Shown one piece after another: positions 49,645 through 57,070 of a stretch of 64,000 nt of DNA (the stretch's first letter is position 1; every line of letters starts with the position of its first letter). The notes under the pieces were generated by a model. The model saw only the letters and a list, made by a program, of their open reading frames with translations, was not told where the DNA came from and did not search any database. The DNA comes from an uncultured Pseudomonadales bacterium (lineage in GTDB: Bacteria; Pseudomonadota; Gammaproteobacteria; Pseudomonadales; Cellvibrionaceae), in NCBI GenBank assembly GCA_947488935.1, contig CANLBN010000001.1, forward strand, positions 62,001-126,000, read 5' to 3'. The translations under genes were made by a program, and so were the position numbers.

Positions 49645-50463
49645 TTAATCTACCAGCACAGAAAGAGTAGTCTGTTCACTCAAAGGGAGTCGAATAGCAC
49701 CTGAATTTGACTCATTAGTTAATAACTCAAGCAATGGTAAAATACGAGATGAAGGGTTACTTTTATAGGATGCCTCTAGTACATCACTGCGTGTATTAAG
49801 CGCGGGCCATTCGCAACTTATATACTCAAGTGTCGCGGTTATTTTTTTTGCGTCATCAGGTTTATTAGAAAAGCCCTCGGGCACGATAACAAGGGAGCAA
49901 GAAAACGAATCACCCGGCCCCATGATATCCGTTAGGATTTGCGAGACAGGAGCATCAAAAAATGTCAGTAATATCGGTTTATTTTCTTCAATGCATTGCA
50001 GCATACCTTCTAACAAGGTGACCGAAACAGAGTTGTTGAAACCTGCAACAGAATTAGCAGATTGCTCACAGCCAGTGCTAATCGTCCAATAACCCGCTGC
50101 CGCATTATGTACAGAGTTATGGAATTTAGTCGGTGACAGCGCCTTAGACTCACTCGCCAACACCTTACACATATAATCGGTTAACTGTGTATCACCAAAA
50201 CCCGAGACAAAAACACAGCTCAAGGCTTTAGGGTCTATTTGAGCCATTTGAGAGGCCTGCCAAGAGCTCTCTACCGCTAAGCGTACCGGCAACGGCGCAC
50301 GACGGCGCTCATTGGCAGGGATAATCTGTGGTTTGGGGCCAGAGACTTTCTCGGGCACAGCATCATTACTTTTTAATAATTCAGCAAGGCTATCCCAACT
50401 ATCAAAATAGTCACCCCAAGCACCCAAACCTATTACATGACAAGAAAACGAATTTGACGACAC
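49645..50463 (-). CDS. Ketosynthase-like chain-length-factor protein (ApeC-like)
   Basis: A 272-aa protein of the beta-ketoacyl synthase N-terminal-like family (Pfam Ketoacyl-synt_2), about two thirds of a full ketosynthase. The usual Cys active-site segment is replaced: SVHNAAAGYWTISTGC lies in the region, without a TACSS-like motif. In aryl-polyene systems such a protein (ApeC) pairs with a full ketosynthase (ApeO) as a chain-length-factor-like partner. It is followed directly by the halogenase gene and preceded by the full ketosynthase at 50466, with two bases between the frames. Confidence 0.82.
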   Translation of the reverse strand: MSSNSFSCHVIGLGAWGDYFDSWDSLAELLKSNDAVPEKVSGPKPQIIPANERRRAPLPVRLAVESSWQASQMAQIDPKALSCVFVSGFGDTQLTDYMCKVLASESKALSPTKFHNSVHNAAAGYWTISTGCEQSANSVAGFNNSVSVTLLEGMLQCIEENKPILLTFFDAPVSQILTDIMGPGDSFSCSLVIVPEGFSNKPDDAKKITATLEYISCEWPALNTRSDVLEASYKSNPSSRILPLLELLTNESNSGAIRLPLSEQTTLSVLVD

Positions 50464-50465
50464 AG

Positions 50466-51662
50466 CTAAACAGCACCCTTATTTTTATTATCCACCTTAC
50501 TAAACAGCAAAGTGCAGTTGTTACCACCAAACCCAAAGGAGTTCGACATCACATGGTTGACCTCAGCAGCTTTATTCTCAGCCTGTATCGAAATATTTAA
50601 TTGCTCATCTAAGTTCTCTAAATTCATCGAGCCGGGGATAACACCTGTTTGCAATACATCAAGAGCAATTAAGCCTTCGGTTATGCCCGCAGCACCTAAG
50701 GTATGTCCCATCCACGCCTTGGTAGAGCTACATTGAGTCGTCTTGGGAAATAAGCGTTCGATTAACTGGCCTTCTATTAAATCGTTGGCGCGACTCGACG
50801 TACCATGTAAATTGATATAGCCAATAGCGCTCGGCTCTAAGCCCGACATTGTTAGTGCCTGAGTCATTGATAACTCGGCACCCAAACCATCGGGATGCGG
50901 GTGAGACATATGATGAGCGTCGGAGCTTTCACCATAGCCACTTAATAACAAATCAAGGTCAGTCTCTGCCTCTTCTGGGCGCATTAATACCGCATAACCT
51001 GCTGCTTCCCCTAAATTAATGCCTTCTCGGTTCTGATCAAAGGGCTTACAAGGATTGGGGGATACCAATTGTAAAGAGTCAAACCCATGCAATACGCTTA
51101 AACACAAGGTATCGACGCCACCAACTAACACAGCATCAACAATACCGCTATTTAACCAGCGCGTTGCCGTGGCAAATACCTTTGCCGACGATGAACAGGC
51201 GGTATTAATGGTCAGTGCTGGGCCGGTAATACCTATATAGTGGGCAACAAATAGAGAAGGTGCGCTAGGGTTGTGCACCAAGGGCTGTTGGTAACTTTTA
51301 GTTAAGCGGCCCTCGCTGTTTAGCTCGGTATAAGCAGACTCTGTTCGATCAATACTTGAGGTACTGGAGCCCATAACAAGACCAATACGAGCACTCGAAA
51401 AGCGCTTAATAAGGCGACTCATAGTCTCTTTAATCGTGCCTTGCTCAAGGCCTAATGCAGCCAAGGCATTATTGCGGCTTTGCCAAGTACCCAATTGAAT
51501 ATCATCAACCTCCGAGACACGGCCTATCCACGTGTCAAGCGAAGAGCCAGACAAGTCATTGAGCCGAAGCCCACTCGTCTGAGCCTGAATAGACTCCCGA
51601 AGCGCAGCGATATTTACCCCAGCAGCTGAGGTTGATTCGTAATCAACAATACGAACATCCAT
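50466..51662 (-). CDS. 3-oxoacyl-ACP synthase (ApeO-like)
   Basis: A 398-aa condensing enzyme with Cys in NTACSSSAKVFA (about 156), His in INLHGTSSRAND and His in MGHTLGAAGI, so all three catalytic residues are present. It heads the nine-gene minus-strand operon. It is the likely chain-extending ketosynthase, partnered by the ApeC-like protein that follows two bases later. The first 15 codons and about 57 bases upstream are duplicated at 52505-52609. A CRP-like site lies about 20 bases before the start. Confidence 0.92.
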   Translation of the reverse strand: MDVRIVDYESTSAAGVNIAALRESIQAQTSGLRLNDLSGSSLDTWIGRVSEVDDIQLGTWQSRNNALAALGLEQGTIKETMSRLIKRFSSARIGLVMGSSTSSIDRTESAYTELNSEGRLTKSYQQPLVHNPSAPSLFVAHYIGITGPALTINTACSSSAKVFATATRWLNSGIVDAVLVGGVDTLCLSVLHGFDSLQLVSPNPCKPFDQNREGINLGEAAGYAVLMRPEEAETDLDLLLSGYGESSDAHHMSHPHPDGLGAELSMTQALTMSGLEPSAIGYINLHGTSSRANDLIEGQLIERLFPKTTQCSSTKAWMGHTLGAAGITEGLIALDVLQTGVIPGSMNLENLDEQLNISIQAENKAAEVNHVMSNSFGFGGNNCTLLFSKVDNKNKGAV

Positions 51663-51720
51663 AAATTTAGTACTTTATAATGTGATGCAAAGCACAGAAT
51701 TTTATCACAGAGGGCCTGTG
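51616..51720 (-). repeat. Direct repeat, copy A: 5' end and promoter of the ApeO-like gene
   Basis: This 105-bp stretch covers codons 1-15 of the ketosynthase and its upstream region. It recurs at 52505-52609 in the same orientation. The central 76 bases (51632-51707) differ at one position only. Confidence 0.9.
51681..51696 (-). promoter_or_regulatory. CRP/Vfr-like site upstream of the ApeO-like gene
   Basis: TGTGATGCAAAGCACA matches the CRP consensus TGTGA-N6-TCACA in nine of ten positions. It is only 19-34 bases before the ATG, so it would overlap or follow the promoter, as a repressor site would. In the duplicated copy (52570-52585) the last A is a G. Confidence 0.35.
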
Positions 51721-51938
51721 TAGACACCTCTAAATCAGTGCTGGAGAAGACTTGGCGTATTATTTTTAATCAAGCCATAAAAACAGTTTAAACTTACTAC
51801 GTATTTACCATTTAGACCGATCATATCGCTAGCTTAGTTTCTTATGCCGATTTAGGAAGAACATTTTTTTCCAACCCTGAGTCTCACGAGTTGCTAACCA
51901 CGGAATAGGAATAATTGAATTTGACTCTATAAACAGTA

Positions 51939-52328
51939 TTACTTAATAAAAGACTTAGCTTCTCTAGTATCTGCACCGTAGGCTAGGCGACGAAGGTATA
52001 ATTTTTCAAAGCGAGGCAGCCATTTAGAACCCAGCTCTATATCTGGGGTAAGGCTAACTATTTTTATATTCGCACCATCGATATCCAAGCGAATAATAGA
52101 ATCTCTATATTCTAGCGTCATACTAGAACGAGAGTGCTCCGTCATCTTCCAGTTATAATGGAGCCGAGTATAGATAATCGCTTTTTTAACATCCAGTTCA
52201 CTGTGCTCGCCTCCATCGACTTTAATATCTCTAACGACGACTTCTGCACCCTCAGCAAACACACCTACTGAAAAGACCGCTAGAAAAACACTTAGTGTAA
52301 GCGCAGATAAACTTATTACTTTTTTCAT
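51939..52328 (-). CDS. Hypothetical secreted protein
   Basis: A 129-aa protein with a clear signal peptide (residues 1-25, cleaved after SVGVFA). The mature part is small, alpha/beta and rich in charged residues, with no motif I recognise (AEVVVRDIKVDGG, RRLAYGADTREAKSFIK). A good AT-rich upstream region is present. It lies in the 889-bp segment between the two copies of the ketosynthase 5' end and so probably arrived with it. Confidence 0.65.
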   Translation of the reverse strand: MKKVISLSALTLSVFLAVFSVGVFAEGAEVVVRDIKVDGGEHSELDVKKAIIYTRLHYNWKMTEHSRSSMTLEYRDSIIRLDIDGANIKIVSLTPDIELGSKWLPRFEKLYLRRLAYGADTREAKSFIK

Positions 52329-52434
52329 ATAATATTCCTATAATTTAAATTTATATTATTTTTCTTAGCTTTTATCCGTGATAGATAAAATTCCTTAAAC
52401 CTCGATAAAAGCATCATCTGAATACTTTTAAACT

Positions 52435-52499
52435 AATCGGGGTCAAATAAGCATTTAAACTCGCTTGCTTGACGAGAAAACTCTTATCTGACACCGATT
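52435..52499. repeat. REP-like hairpin
   Basis: AATCGGGGTCAAATAAG (52435-52451) and CTTATCTGACACCGATT (52483-52499) pair in 15 of 17 positions around a 31-base loop. The GGGGTC...GACACC ends recall those of short repeats spread by REP-associated tyrosine transposases. It lies six bases from the start of the duplicated ketosynthase segment. Confidence 0.5.
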
Positions 52500-52504
52500 G
52501 CCAA

Positions 52505-52609
52505 ACCCCGATAGCCGAGATTGATTCGTAATCAACAATACGAACATCCATAAATTTAGTACTTTATAATGTGATGCAAAGCACGGAATTTTATCATAGC
52601 AGGCTTGTA
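52505..52609 (-). pseudogene. Direct repeat, copy B: truncated ApeO-like 5' end
   Basis: A 105-bp copy of 51616-51720, offset by 889 bases in the same orientation. It contains the first 15 or so codons of the ketosynthase (ATG at 52551) and its upstream region, including the CRP-like site. The frame has no ketosynthase continuation. If the promoter part works, it would drive transcription into the secreted-protein gene at 52328. Confidence 0.85.
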
Positions 52610-52902
52610 CAGACATATTGAAATCCACTAAATCTTTAGATTATTCACCTATCAAAGATACTAAGTTGATAAACTCGAGCCCATCAATCAGCTTTCAAAA
52701 AGTATTAGAATGGCCTTACATGCCTTACGCCAAAAAGCCCATAGCGATTAAAGCCCAGCATTGACCAAGCTAACGGCTCTCTTAAACTCAACGCTGTATT
52801 GAATATAGTTGCTTTGGTGAGCTTGCCCAGAACAAATCCCTTTAGTAGGTAGTACAATTACGTCCATTAAAGTGGTGAGACTTCAGCTGTTTAAAACGAA
52901 GC

Positions 52903-52935
52903 GTTTAACAGCCCTATTGCTTGTGCTTGTTATAC
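52903..52935. repeat. Short attC-like inverted repeat
   Basis: GTTTAACAGC (52903-52912) and GCTTGTTATAC (52925-52935) pair with one mismatch and one bulged base, the pattern of the outer parts of an integron attC site. At 33 bp it is too short for a normal attC and would be a degenerate or truncated one. It lies seven bases after the stop of the small ORF at 52942. Confidence 0.35.
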
Positions 52936-52941
52936 CCTCTT

Positions 52942-53364
52942 TCATTTTAGCTTTGAGTACAAAACTGCAATCATTACTAAGCCAAGCAATATCCATGTAA
53001 CCGACGAAGGTATTCTGTCACCGATAGTTTGCTTTCTAATATTAAGTTTAAGCGTTGCATCAGAATAATTTTTTGGTGGGTCGATGAATAGAGCAAAATT
53101 GTGAGTATCACTTGGTGTAAGCACCTCTAACCGCAAGTCACTATCGAAGCCTTCAAAACCATTATTAGAAGAGCTGTACTCGAGTTCAGCCTCTAGGCCG
53201 ACAAGGTTTTTATCTGTTATGTTTTTAACTTGAAATTGCAGCTCTTGAGTTTCTTCAGCATGTTTATCATCAACTTTGTATAAACCTCTTCTGATTACTA
53301 AAGGACTTATATCAATTAAATTTGAATCAAATTCAATGTTAATATTTTCAGGCTTGATACTCAT
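52942..53364 (-). CDS. Hypothetical protein, probable integron-type cassette gene
   Basis: A 140-aa protein with a charged soluble part (about 1-115) and a C-terminal membrane helix (SVTWILLGLVMIAVLYSKLK), a tail-anchored layout. A longer frame reaches 53394, but that part lies in the attC-like site; GGAGAA five bases before the ATG at 53364 decides the start. No family recognised. The gene starts 13 bases after the attC-like site, as cassette genes do. Confidence 0.6.
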   Translation of the reverse strand: MSIKPENINIEFDSNLIDISPLVIRRGLYKVDDKHAEETQELQFQVKNITDKNLVGLEAELEYSSSNNGFEGFDSDLRLEVLTPSDTHNFALFIDPPKNYSDATLKLNIRKQTIGDRIPSSVTWILLGLVMIAVLYSKLK

Positions 53365-53376
53365 TTCTCCAAAGAG

Positions 53377-53436
53377 ATATAACGCCCAGCACATGGGCGC
53401 GCGGTTAGCGCGTCCAAATGATGCTGCTTGTTATGC
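53377..53436. repeat. attC-like site (integron cassette recombination site)
   Basis: On the minus strand this 60-bp element begins GCATAAC and ends GTTATAT. Inside them lie CAGCA/TGCTG inner boxes separated from the outer boxes by three unpaired bases, and a GC-rich centre (GGACGCGCTAACCGCGCGCCCA) that folds further. Outer boxes pair in five of seven positions. This is the R''-L''-spacer-L'-R' plan of attC. It lies between two small same-strand ORFs, 14 bases after one stop and 13 bases before the next start, exactly where an attC belongs. The R' box deviates from GTTRRRY at one base. No integrase is in the window. Confidence 0.55.
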
Positions 53437-53449
53437 GAGGTATCATTAA

Positions 53450-53878
53450 TCATTTTCTTTCGTTCAATTGTAGCTCACCATCTTTAATGGACAGCGTAAT
53501 TTTTAATGGTGGCTCTTTACCAAAACCTATAAGAGAACTAGTAAGTTTAGACCTCTCTTCTTCGGATACCTCAAAGTGTTCAAGGTAATACATATAACCA
53601 ACTAAATCTTCCTTCGTAAGATCTTTACTGCCAATTAGAACAATTTTTTTATAATTCAGCAGTCCTCTCGAATCGATTGGAGCATGCCCTGCAAAAGGTG
53701 ACAATGACTCTATATCTTTTATCGATGGTACGTGTTCAAATTTTTCTGAAAATAGTGATACATGATAAGCATCACGGTTAAAATCCAATAATCTAAATAC
53801 AGAAATTTGTTCTTCATCTTCAGATATTGTTGCGTAATATCCTCCCCACGCTATATCAAAGTCTAATTTCTTATTCAT
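53450..53878 (-). CDS. Hypothetical protein, probable integron-type cassette gene
   Basis: A 142-aa soluble protein, aromatic-rich at the N-terminus (FDIAWGGYYATISEDEEQ) and unknown to me. The ATG at 53878 is preferred over 53896 because GGAGAAGAG lies before it. It ends 14 bases before the attC-like site, the arrangement of a mobile gene cassette. Upstream, at 53962-53968, the minus strand reads GTTATGC, as a cassette boundary would. Confidence 0.55.
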   Translation of the reverse strand: MNKKLDFDIAWGGYYATISEDEEQISVFRLLDFNRDAYHVSLFSEKFEHVPSIKDIESLSPFAGHAPIDSRGLLNYKKIVLIGSKDLTKEDLVGYMYYLEHFEVSEEERSKLTSSLIGFGKEPPLKITLSIKDGELQLNERK

Positions 53879-54188
53879 TTTCTCTTCTCCATACACTAGT
53901 GGTGTTTGAAATATGAGAAATATTAATAGTATTTTTTTATCATAATTTTAAATCAAGTTTTCGCATAACAGCTTAATATACGGCCTAAAGCCATATATCC
54001 TAGAAGACGTATATTTCTTATATAACGGCAGTTAATTTTAAAAATCACTCTATATTCAATAACTTAACAAGGCCAACTTTATTACGTAACTGGATATACG
54101 TCCACTGGCCGTATATTTTTTATTTCAAATAAAATAAATATTACTATTTTTCAATACCTTACAACTTTGGCCGTATATTTTGAGGATT
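53879..54188. repeat. AT-rich gap with three AATATACGGCC repeats
   Basis: AATATACGGCC occurs at 53975-53985 on the plus strand and at 54107-54117 and 54169-54179 on the minus strand. The related GACGTATATT at 54006-54015 can pair with the first copy. The stretch is very AT-rich and has no gene. It sits between the probable cassette genes and the duplicated radA end. Confidence 0.6.
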
Positions 54189-54314
54189 TTAATCGATTGT
54201 CTCTAGGGCATCAGTAAGTTTTTTAACGGCAATCATCTCAATGCCTTCAATTTTTTGCCTTGGTACATTAGCCGCCAAACATGGCTTTTTTAAAGCCATG
54301 TTTGGCGGCTTCTC
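54189..54314 (-). pseudogene. Second, degraded copy of the radA 3' end
   Basis: 126 bp matching 57697-57824, the last 42 codons of radA and its stop, in the same orientation. About 82 of the first 88 bases and all of the last 40 or so are identical. The differing middle (GCCGCCAAACATGGC against GCCGCGGGAACGATGGC in radA) is two bases shorter, so the frame stops after GFKKAMFGG. The copy cannot encode a functional RadA end. It lies on the far side of a four-gene operon from radA, like the second arm of an insertion. Confidence 0.9.
54271..54309. repeat. Perfect 18-bp palindromic hairpin within the radA copy
   Basis: GCCGCCAAACATGGCTTT pairs exactly with AAAGCCATGTTTGGCGGC around TTT. In intact radA the same place is an imperfect palindrome. 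With its short loop it could also end transcripts from the desaturase gene. Confidence 0.9.
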
Positions 54315-54351
54315 ATAGGTATTTTGTCGCAAGTTTTGTTGATTCTATACT

Positions 54352-55299
54352 TTATCTAAAAATATATTCAGCATCCTCACGAATAGCTGTAATACCTTCT
54401 CGCGGCGGTAAATTTTTTGGCACTTGAATATCCCAAGCTAGACCTAGCTTCCCAAGTAATTGAACAAAGTGCCAGCCTATATCAATTTGCCCCGGATAAA
54501 GCCCATGTCTAGCAGATGCTGGAAAAGCATGGTGGTTGTTATGCCAACTCTCGCCAAAAGTAGGAATGGCACAAATAGGAACATCGTGTGCTTGCACCCC
54601 TGCACCATCAACCAGCCAGCTTTGGGGGCCTTCAGTGTGTGCAAAATATGAAATATACCAATGCATTGTGGTACAAGCAGCCACTCTCACAGGTACACCC
54701 CAGATGACCCAAGGCAGACCGCCAATAGCATAGAGTATTAATGCTATCGGCAACTGTTGAAGCATCCAAGTTTTTTCCAGAAATATTATAAATTTGTCAT
54801 TCATTATTTCAGGACCGGGATTAAACCCCGGTGGTTTATCTAAAGCTATCTTACAATGTAAATTATACCAAGCGTCTTTCAACAAACTCTGTCTATGAGC
54901 CAGAAAATCATGGCAGAGAGGCTGGCGCTGTGACCAATCACGAGTATCGTGAGTTTTGATTGTCCAGAGAGGCCCGCCAATGCCAACTATGGTACCCATA
55001 TAAATCAATATACGCTCAACCCACTTTGGGCATTTAAAACTTCTATGAATGAGTCGCCTATGAAAACCAACTGAATGCCCAGAGCATAATGTTATTGCAC
55101 TGACACCAAGAAATAATATGACAGCACTCCAGGTAAAATACAAAGGAGCTAGTATAATCGCGCTTAAAAAGATGAATGAATTCCACAAAGATCGCCATTT
55201 GTCCCATACGATCTTTCCATGAACTGGGCTAACATCACCATCAAGTATTAGTGAATTAACCTTAAAAGCACCTTTTGCAGCACCACCGTGTGTAGACAT
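54352..55299 (-). CDS. Acyl-CoA/acyl-lipid fatty-acid desaturase
   Basis: A 315-aa membrane di-iron desaturase. Histidine box 1 is GHSVGFHRRLIH near residue 73, and box 3 is WHNNHHAFP (HxxHH) near residue 262. Box 2 is the variant HDTRDWSQRQPLCHDF seen in a bacterial subgroup in place of HRxHH. Four hydrophobic segments are present (about 38-58, 60-80, 170-195, 200-215). It inserts a double bond into fatty acyl chains. It is translationally coupled to the Coq4-like gene upstream by a TAATG overlap. Confidence 0.85.
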   Translation of the reverse strand: MSTHGGAAKGAFKVNSLILDGDVSPVHGKIVWDKWRSLWNSFIFLSAIILAPLYFTWSAVILFLGVSAITLCSGHSVGFHRRLIHRSFKCPKWVERILIYMGTIVGIGGPLWTIKTHDTRDWSQRQPLCHDFLAHRQSLLKDAWYNLHCKIALDKPPGFNPGPEIMNDKFIIFLEKTWMLQQLPIALILYAIGGLPWVIWGVPVRVAACTTMHWYISYFAHTEGPQSWLVDGAGVQAHDVPICAIPTFGESWHNNHHAFPASARHGLYPGQIDIGWHFVQLLGKLGLAWDIQVPKNLPPREGITAIREDAEYIFR

Positions 55300-55907
55300 T
55301 ATTTAGCACCCAAGTAAATTACAAACAACAACATAAATGGAGTTACAGCAACCAATGCTGACAAGAAAACGATTTTTGAATACTCATAAAAATCTTGGCA
55401 AGTTGGAGAAATACTTCCTTCAGGAAGTATTTCTTTTCTAAGATCTCCAACAGTCCTATCTAATAATTCATTATATGAATAACTTTGGTATAAAGTATTA
55501 CTTCGCCTGCCTCGAAGGAATGCATAAAATTGTTTTTTAGGAATCCATAAGGCCCCAATACTTACTAACGGTATGCAGAATAGAGTGGTAAATACATTTG
55601 GATACTTTCCAGCAGCAAACTCCCATGCAGCCACTTGATATTCACCGGTAGGAGAGAATTCATACTCCCCGATGATATGATGAAGGTCGTGAAAAGGTAT
55701 CGCCTTTCTTCTCCATTCAAAATTTGGCAGATATACTTTTAGATCTCTACAACCAAAAGGTGACCATTTTGACGCGGATATTCCGCCATCGACTGGAAAA
55801 CCATGCAGCTTGTAAAATAGATCTCTAGCTTCTCTTAATGTTAAATCAGCGGATACTCTCAAGTTTATATCTCTAGCACTTAAAACAAAACTGAAACAGT
55901 TTGGCAT
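55299..55907 (-). CDS. Coq4-like protein with HDxxHx11E motif
   Basis: A 202-aa protein that carries HDLHHIIGEYEFSPTGE near residue 73, an exact match to the HDxxHx11E metal-binding motif of COQ4, a membrane protein of ubiquinone biosynthesis. The surroundings (REARDLFYKLHGF, TGEYQVAAWEFAAGKYP) also fit that helical fold. A C-terminal membrane segment is present (about 178-200). It overlaps the desaturase start, indicating joint function. True COQ4 proteins are scarce in gammaproteobacteria, which points to transfer or to a different substrate. Confidence 0.65.
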   Translation of the reverse strand: MPNCFSFVLSARDINLRVSADLTLREARDLFYKLHGFPVDGGISASKWSPFGCRDLKVYLPNFEWRRKAIPFHDLHHIIGEYEFSPTGEYQVAAWEFAAGKYPNVFTTLFCIPLVSIGALWIPKKQFYAFLRGRRSNTLYQSYSYNELLDRTVGDLRKEILPEGSISPTCQDFYEYSKIVFLSALVAVTPFMLLFVIYLGAK

Positions 55908-55931
55908 ATATACTTGTATTCACTAGGAATC

Positions 55932-56990
55932 TCAATCTAGCCATTCTGGACCTATCTTTGATGCAGCAATAGCACTTTGTAAAATAATTTGGGCAGCCAC
56001 TTCGGGCTGCACTAACTCCTTATTTTTATGAATGACATTACTTACTATTTTTGACATTAAAACTACTCTCTCAACTGGATTAGTGCAATACTTATCGAAC
56101 TCAGGAATTAGCCTTTTCCAAAGCAGCCTCACCAAATCTATGGACATCAATTCATCTACATTAGCATTACTGACCTTCAGTCTTCCAAAACTTTCCCCTC
56201 CAATAGTACTAGCAACATATTCCAATTCAGCATCAATATTAGGAGGTAGTTTAACGCCAAGCTCTTCCATCGCGCTATTGACTGTGGCCAATATAGAAAA
56301 CGGGTCTTTAATTAAAAATTTATTGGGTGCATCTCCATAATAGTAAACATTACCATCTGTCCCTTCAACGCGAACAAATATTTTGCTTTCTTCTACTTTT
56401 CCAGTTTCTATGAGTTCTTCTCTTATAGCGCTGTGACACGCGTACCCAGCAACTGCACCTACCGCACACATGAGCACCTCAGGCCTAAAATAACTCATAA
56501 CACCTAGCATTTCTATAATTTTATTTTCAATTTCTACACATCCGATTTTTAAAGCAATCAGAGGGTCTTTTTTACTCTCCTTTTCGATATATTTTTTTAT
56601 CCTTCTGTCTATTTTATTGGAAACCTTAGCTCGATAACCTCTCTTCTTATTAGTTTTTGTCAGCATTACAATTGCATACATTAAACAAATAACGCCGATG
56701 CCACCGATAAGGTAGCTTTTTTCCACCAAAAAATAGCCCATAAAAACTGAACCTATAGCATTAAGCACATGCCCAATTTTTTTTGGTGAAAGGTCACACC
56801 TACCAGAGATTTCGCCCGTTTTAATCATCACCCATATATTGTATTTATTTAACAGGAGACTGAATAAAAATACGACAATTGAAGCAAAGAAAAATCTGGC
56901 CACTACATCTAGCTTTAGCAGATATAGCGCAACAAAGTAAGCGAATACCACTCCGAAAAAACCAGGCAACAACCTAAGTATTATATTCAA
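55932..56990 (-). CDS. Unknown membrane protein
   Basis: A 352-aa protein with about four N-terminal membrane helices (residues 5-115) and a long cytoplasmic, mostly helical part. I do not recognise it. Segments worth noting are GVMSYFRPEVLMCAVGAVAG near residue 165 and GPEWLD at the C-terminus. It stands between the DoxX-like and Coq4-like genes with a 24-base gap to the latter, so it is part of the same operon. Confidence 0.6.
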   Translation of the reverse strand: MNIILRLLPGFFGVVFAYFVALYLLKLDVVARFFFASIVVFLFSLLLNKYNIWVMIKTGEISGRCDLSPKKIGHVLNAIGSVFMGYFLVEKSYLIGGIGVICLMYAIVMLTKTNKKRGYRAKVSNKIDRRIKKYIEKESKKDPLIALKIGCVEIENKIIEMLGVMSYFRPEVLMCAVGAVAGYACHSAIREELIETGKVEESKIFVRVEGTDGNVYYYGDAPNKFLIKDPFSILATVNSAMEELGVKLPPNIDAELEYVASTIGGESFGRLKVSNANVDELMSIDLVRLLWKRLIPEFDKYCTNPVERVVLMSKIVSNVIHKNKELVQPEVAAQIILQSAIAASKIGPEWLD

Positions 56991-57070
56991 CTTAACCTCC
57001 TACTTGTGCGAATATCCATATACCAACCATTTACCTAGTCTGGAAATATTTAATGCATTTATTACGTATT

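Larger units (their letters stand above)
52329..52941. other. 613-bp non-coding stretch with hairpin and duplicated promoter
   Basis: No gene is visible. It holds a 17-bp stem hairpin (52435-52499), the second copy of the ketosynthase 5' end (52505-52609) and, near its right end, a short attC-like inverted repeat (52903-52935). The stretch 52610-52902 shows nothing I can name. Confidence 0.6.

Noticed and set aside
54189..54314. Possible second functional radA end or small RNA
   Set aside because: The frame is shifted by two bases and stops early; no promoter is visible, so it is treated as a repeat arm.
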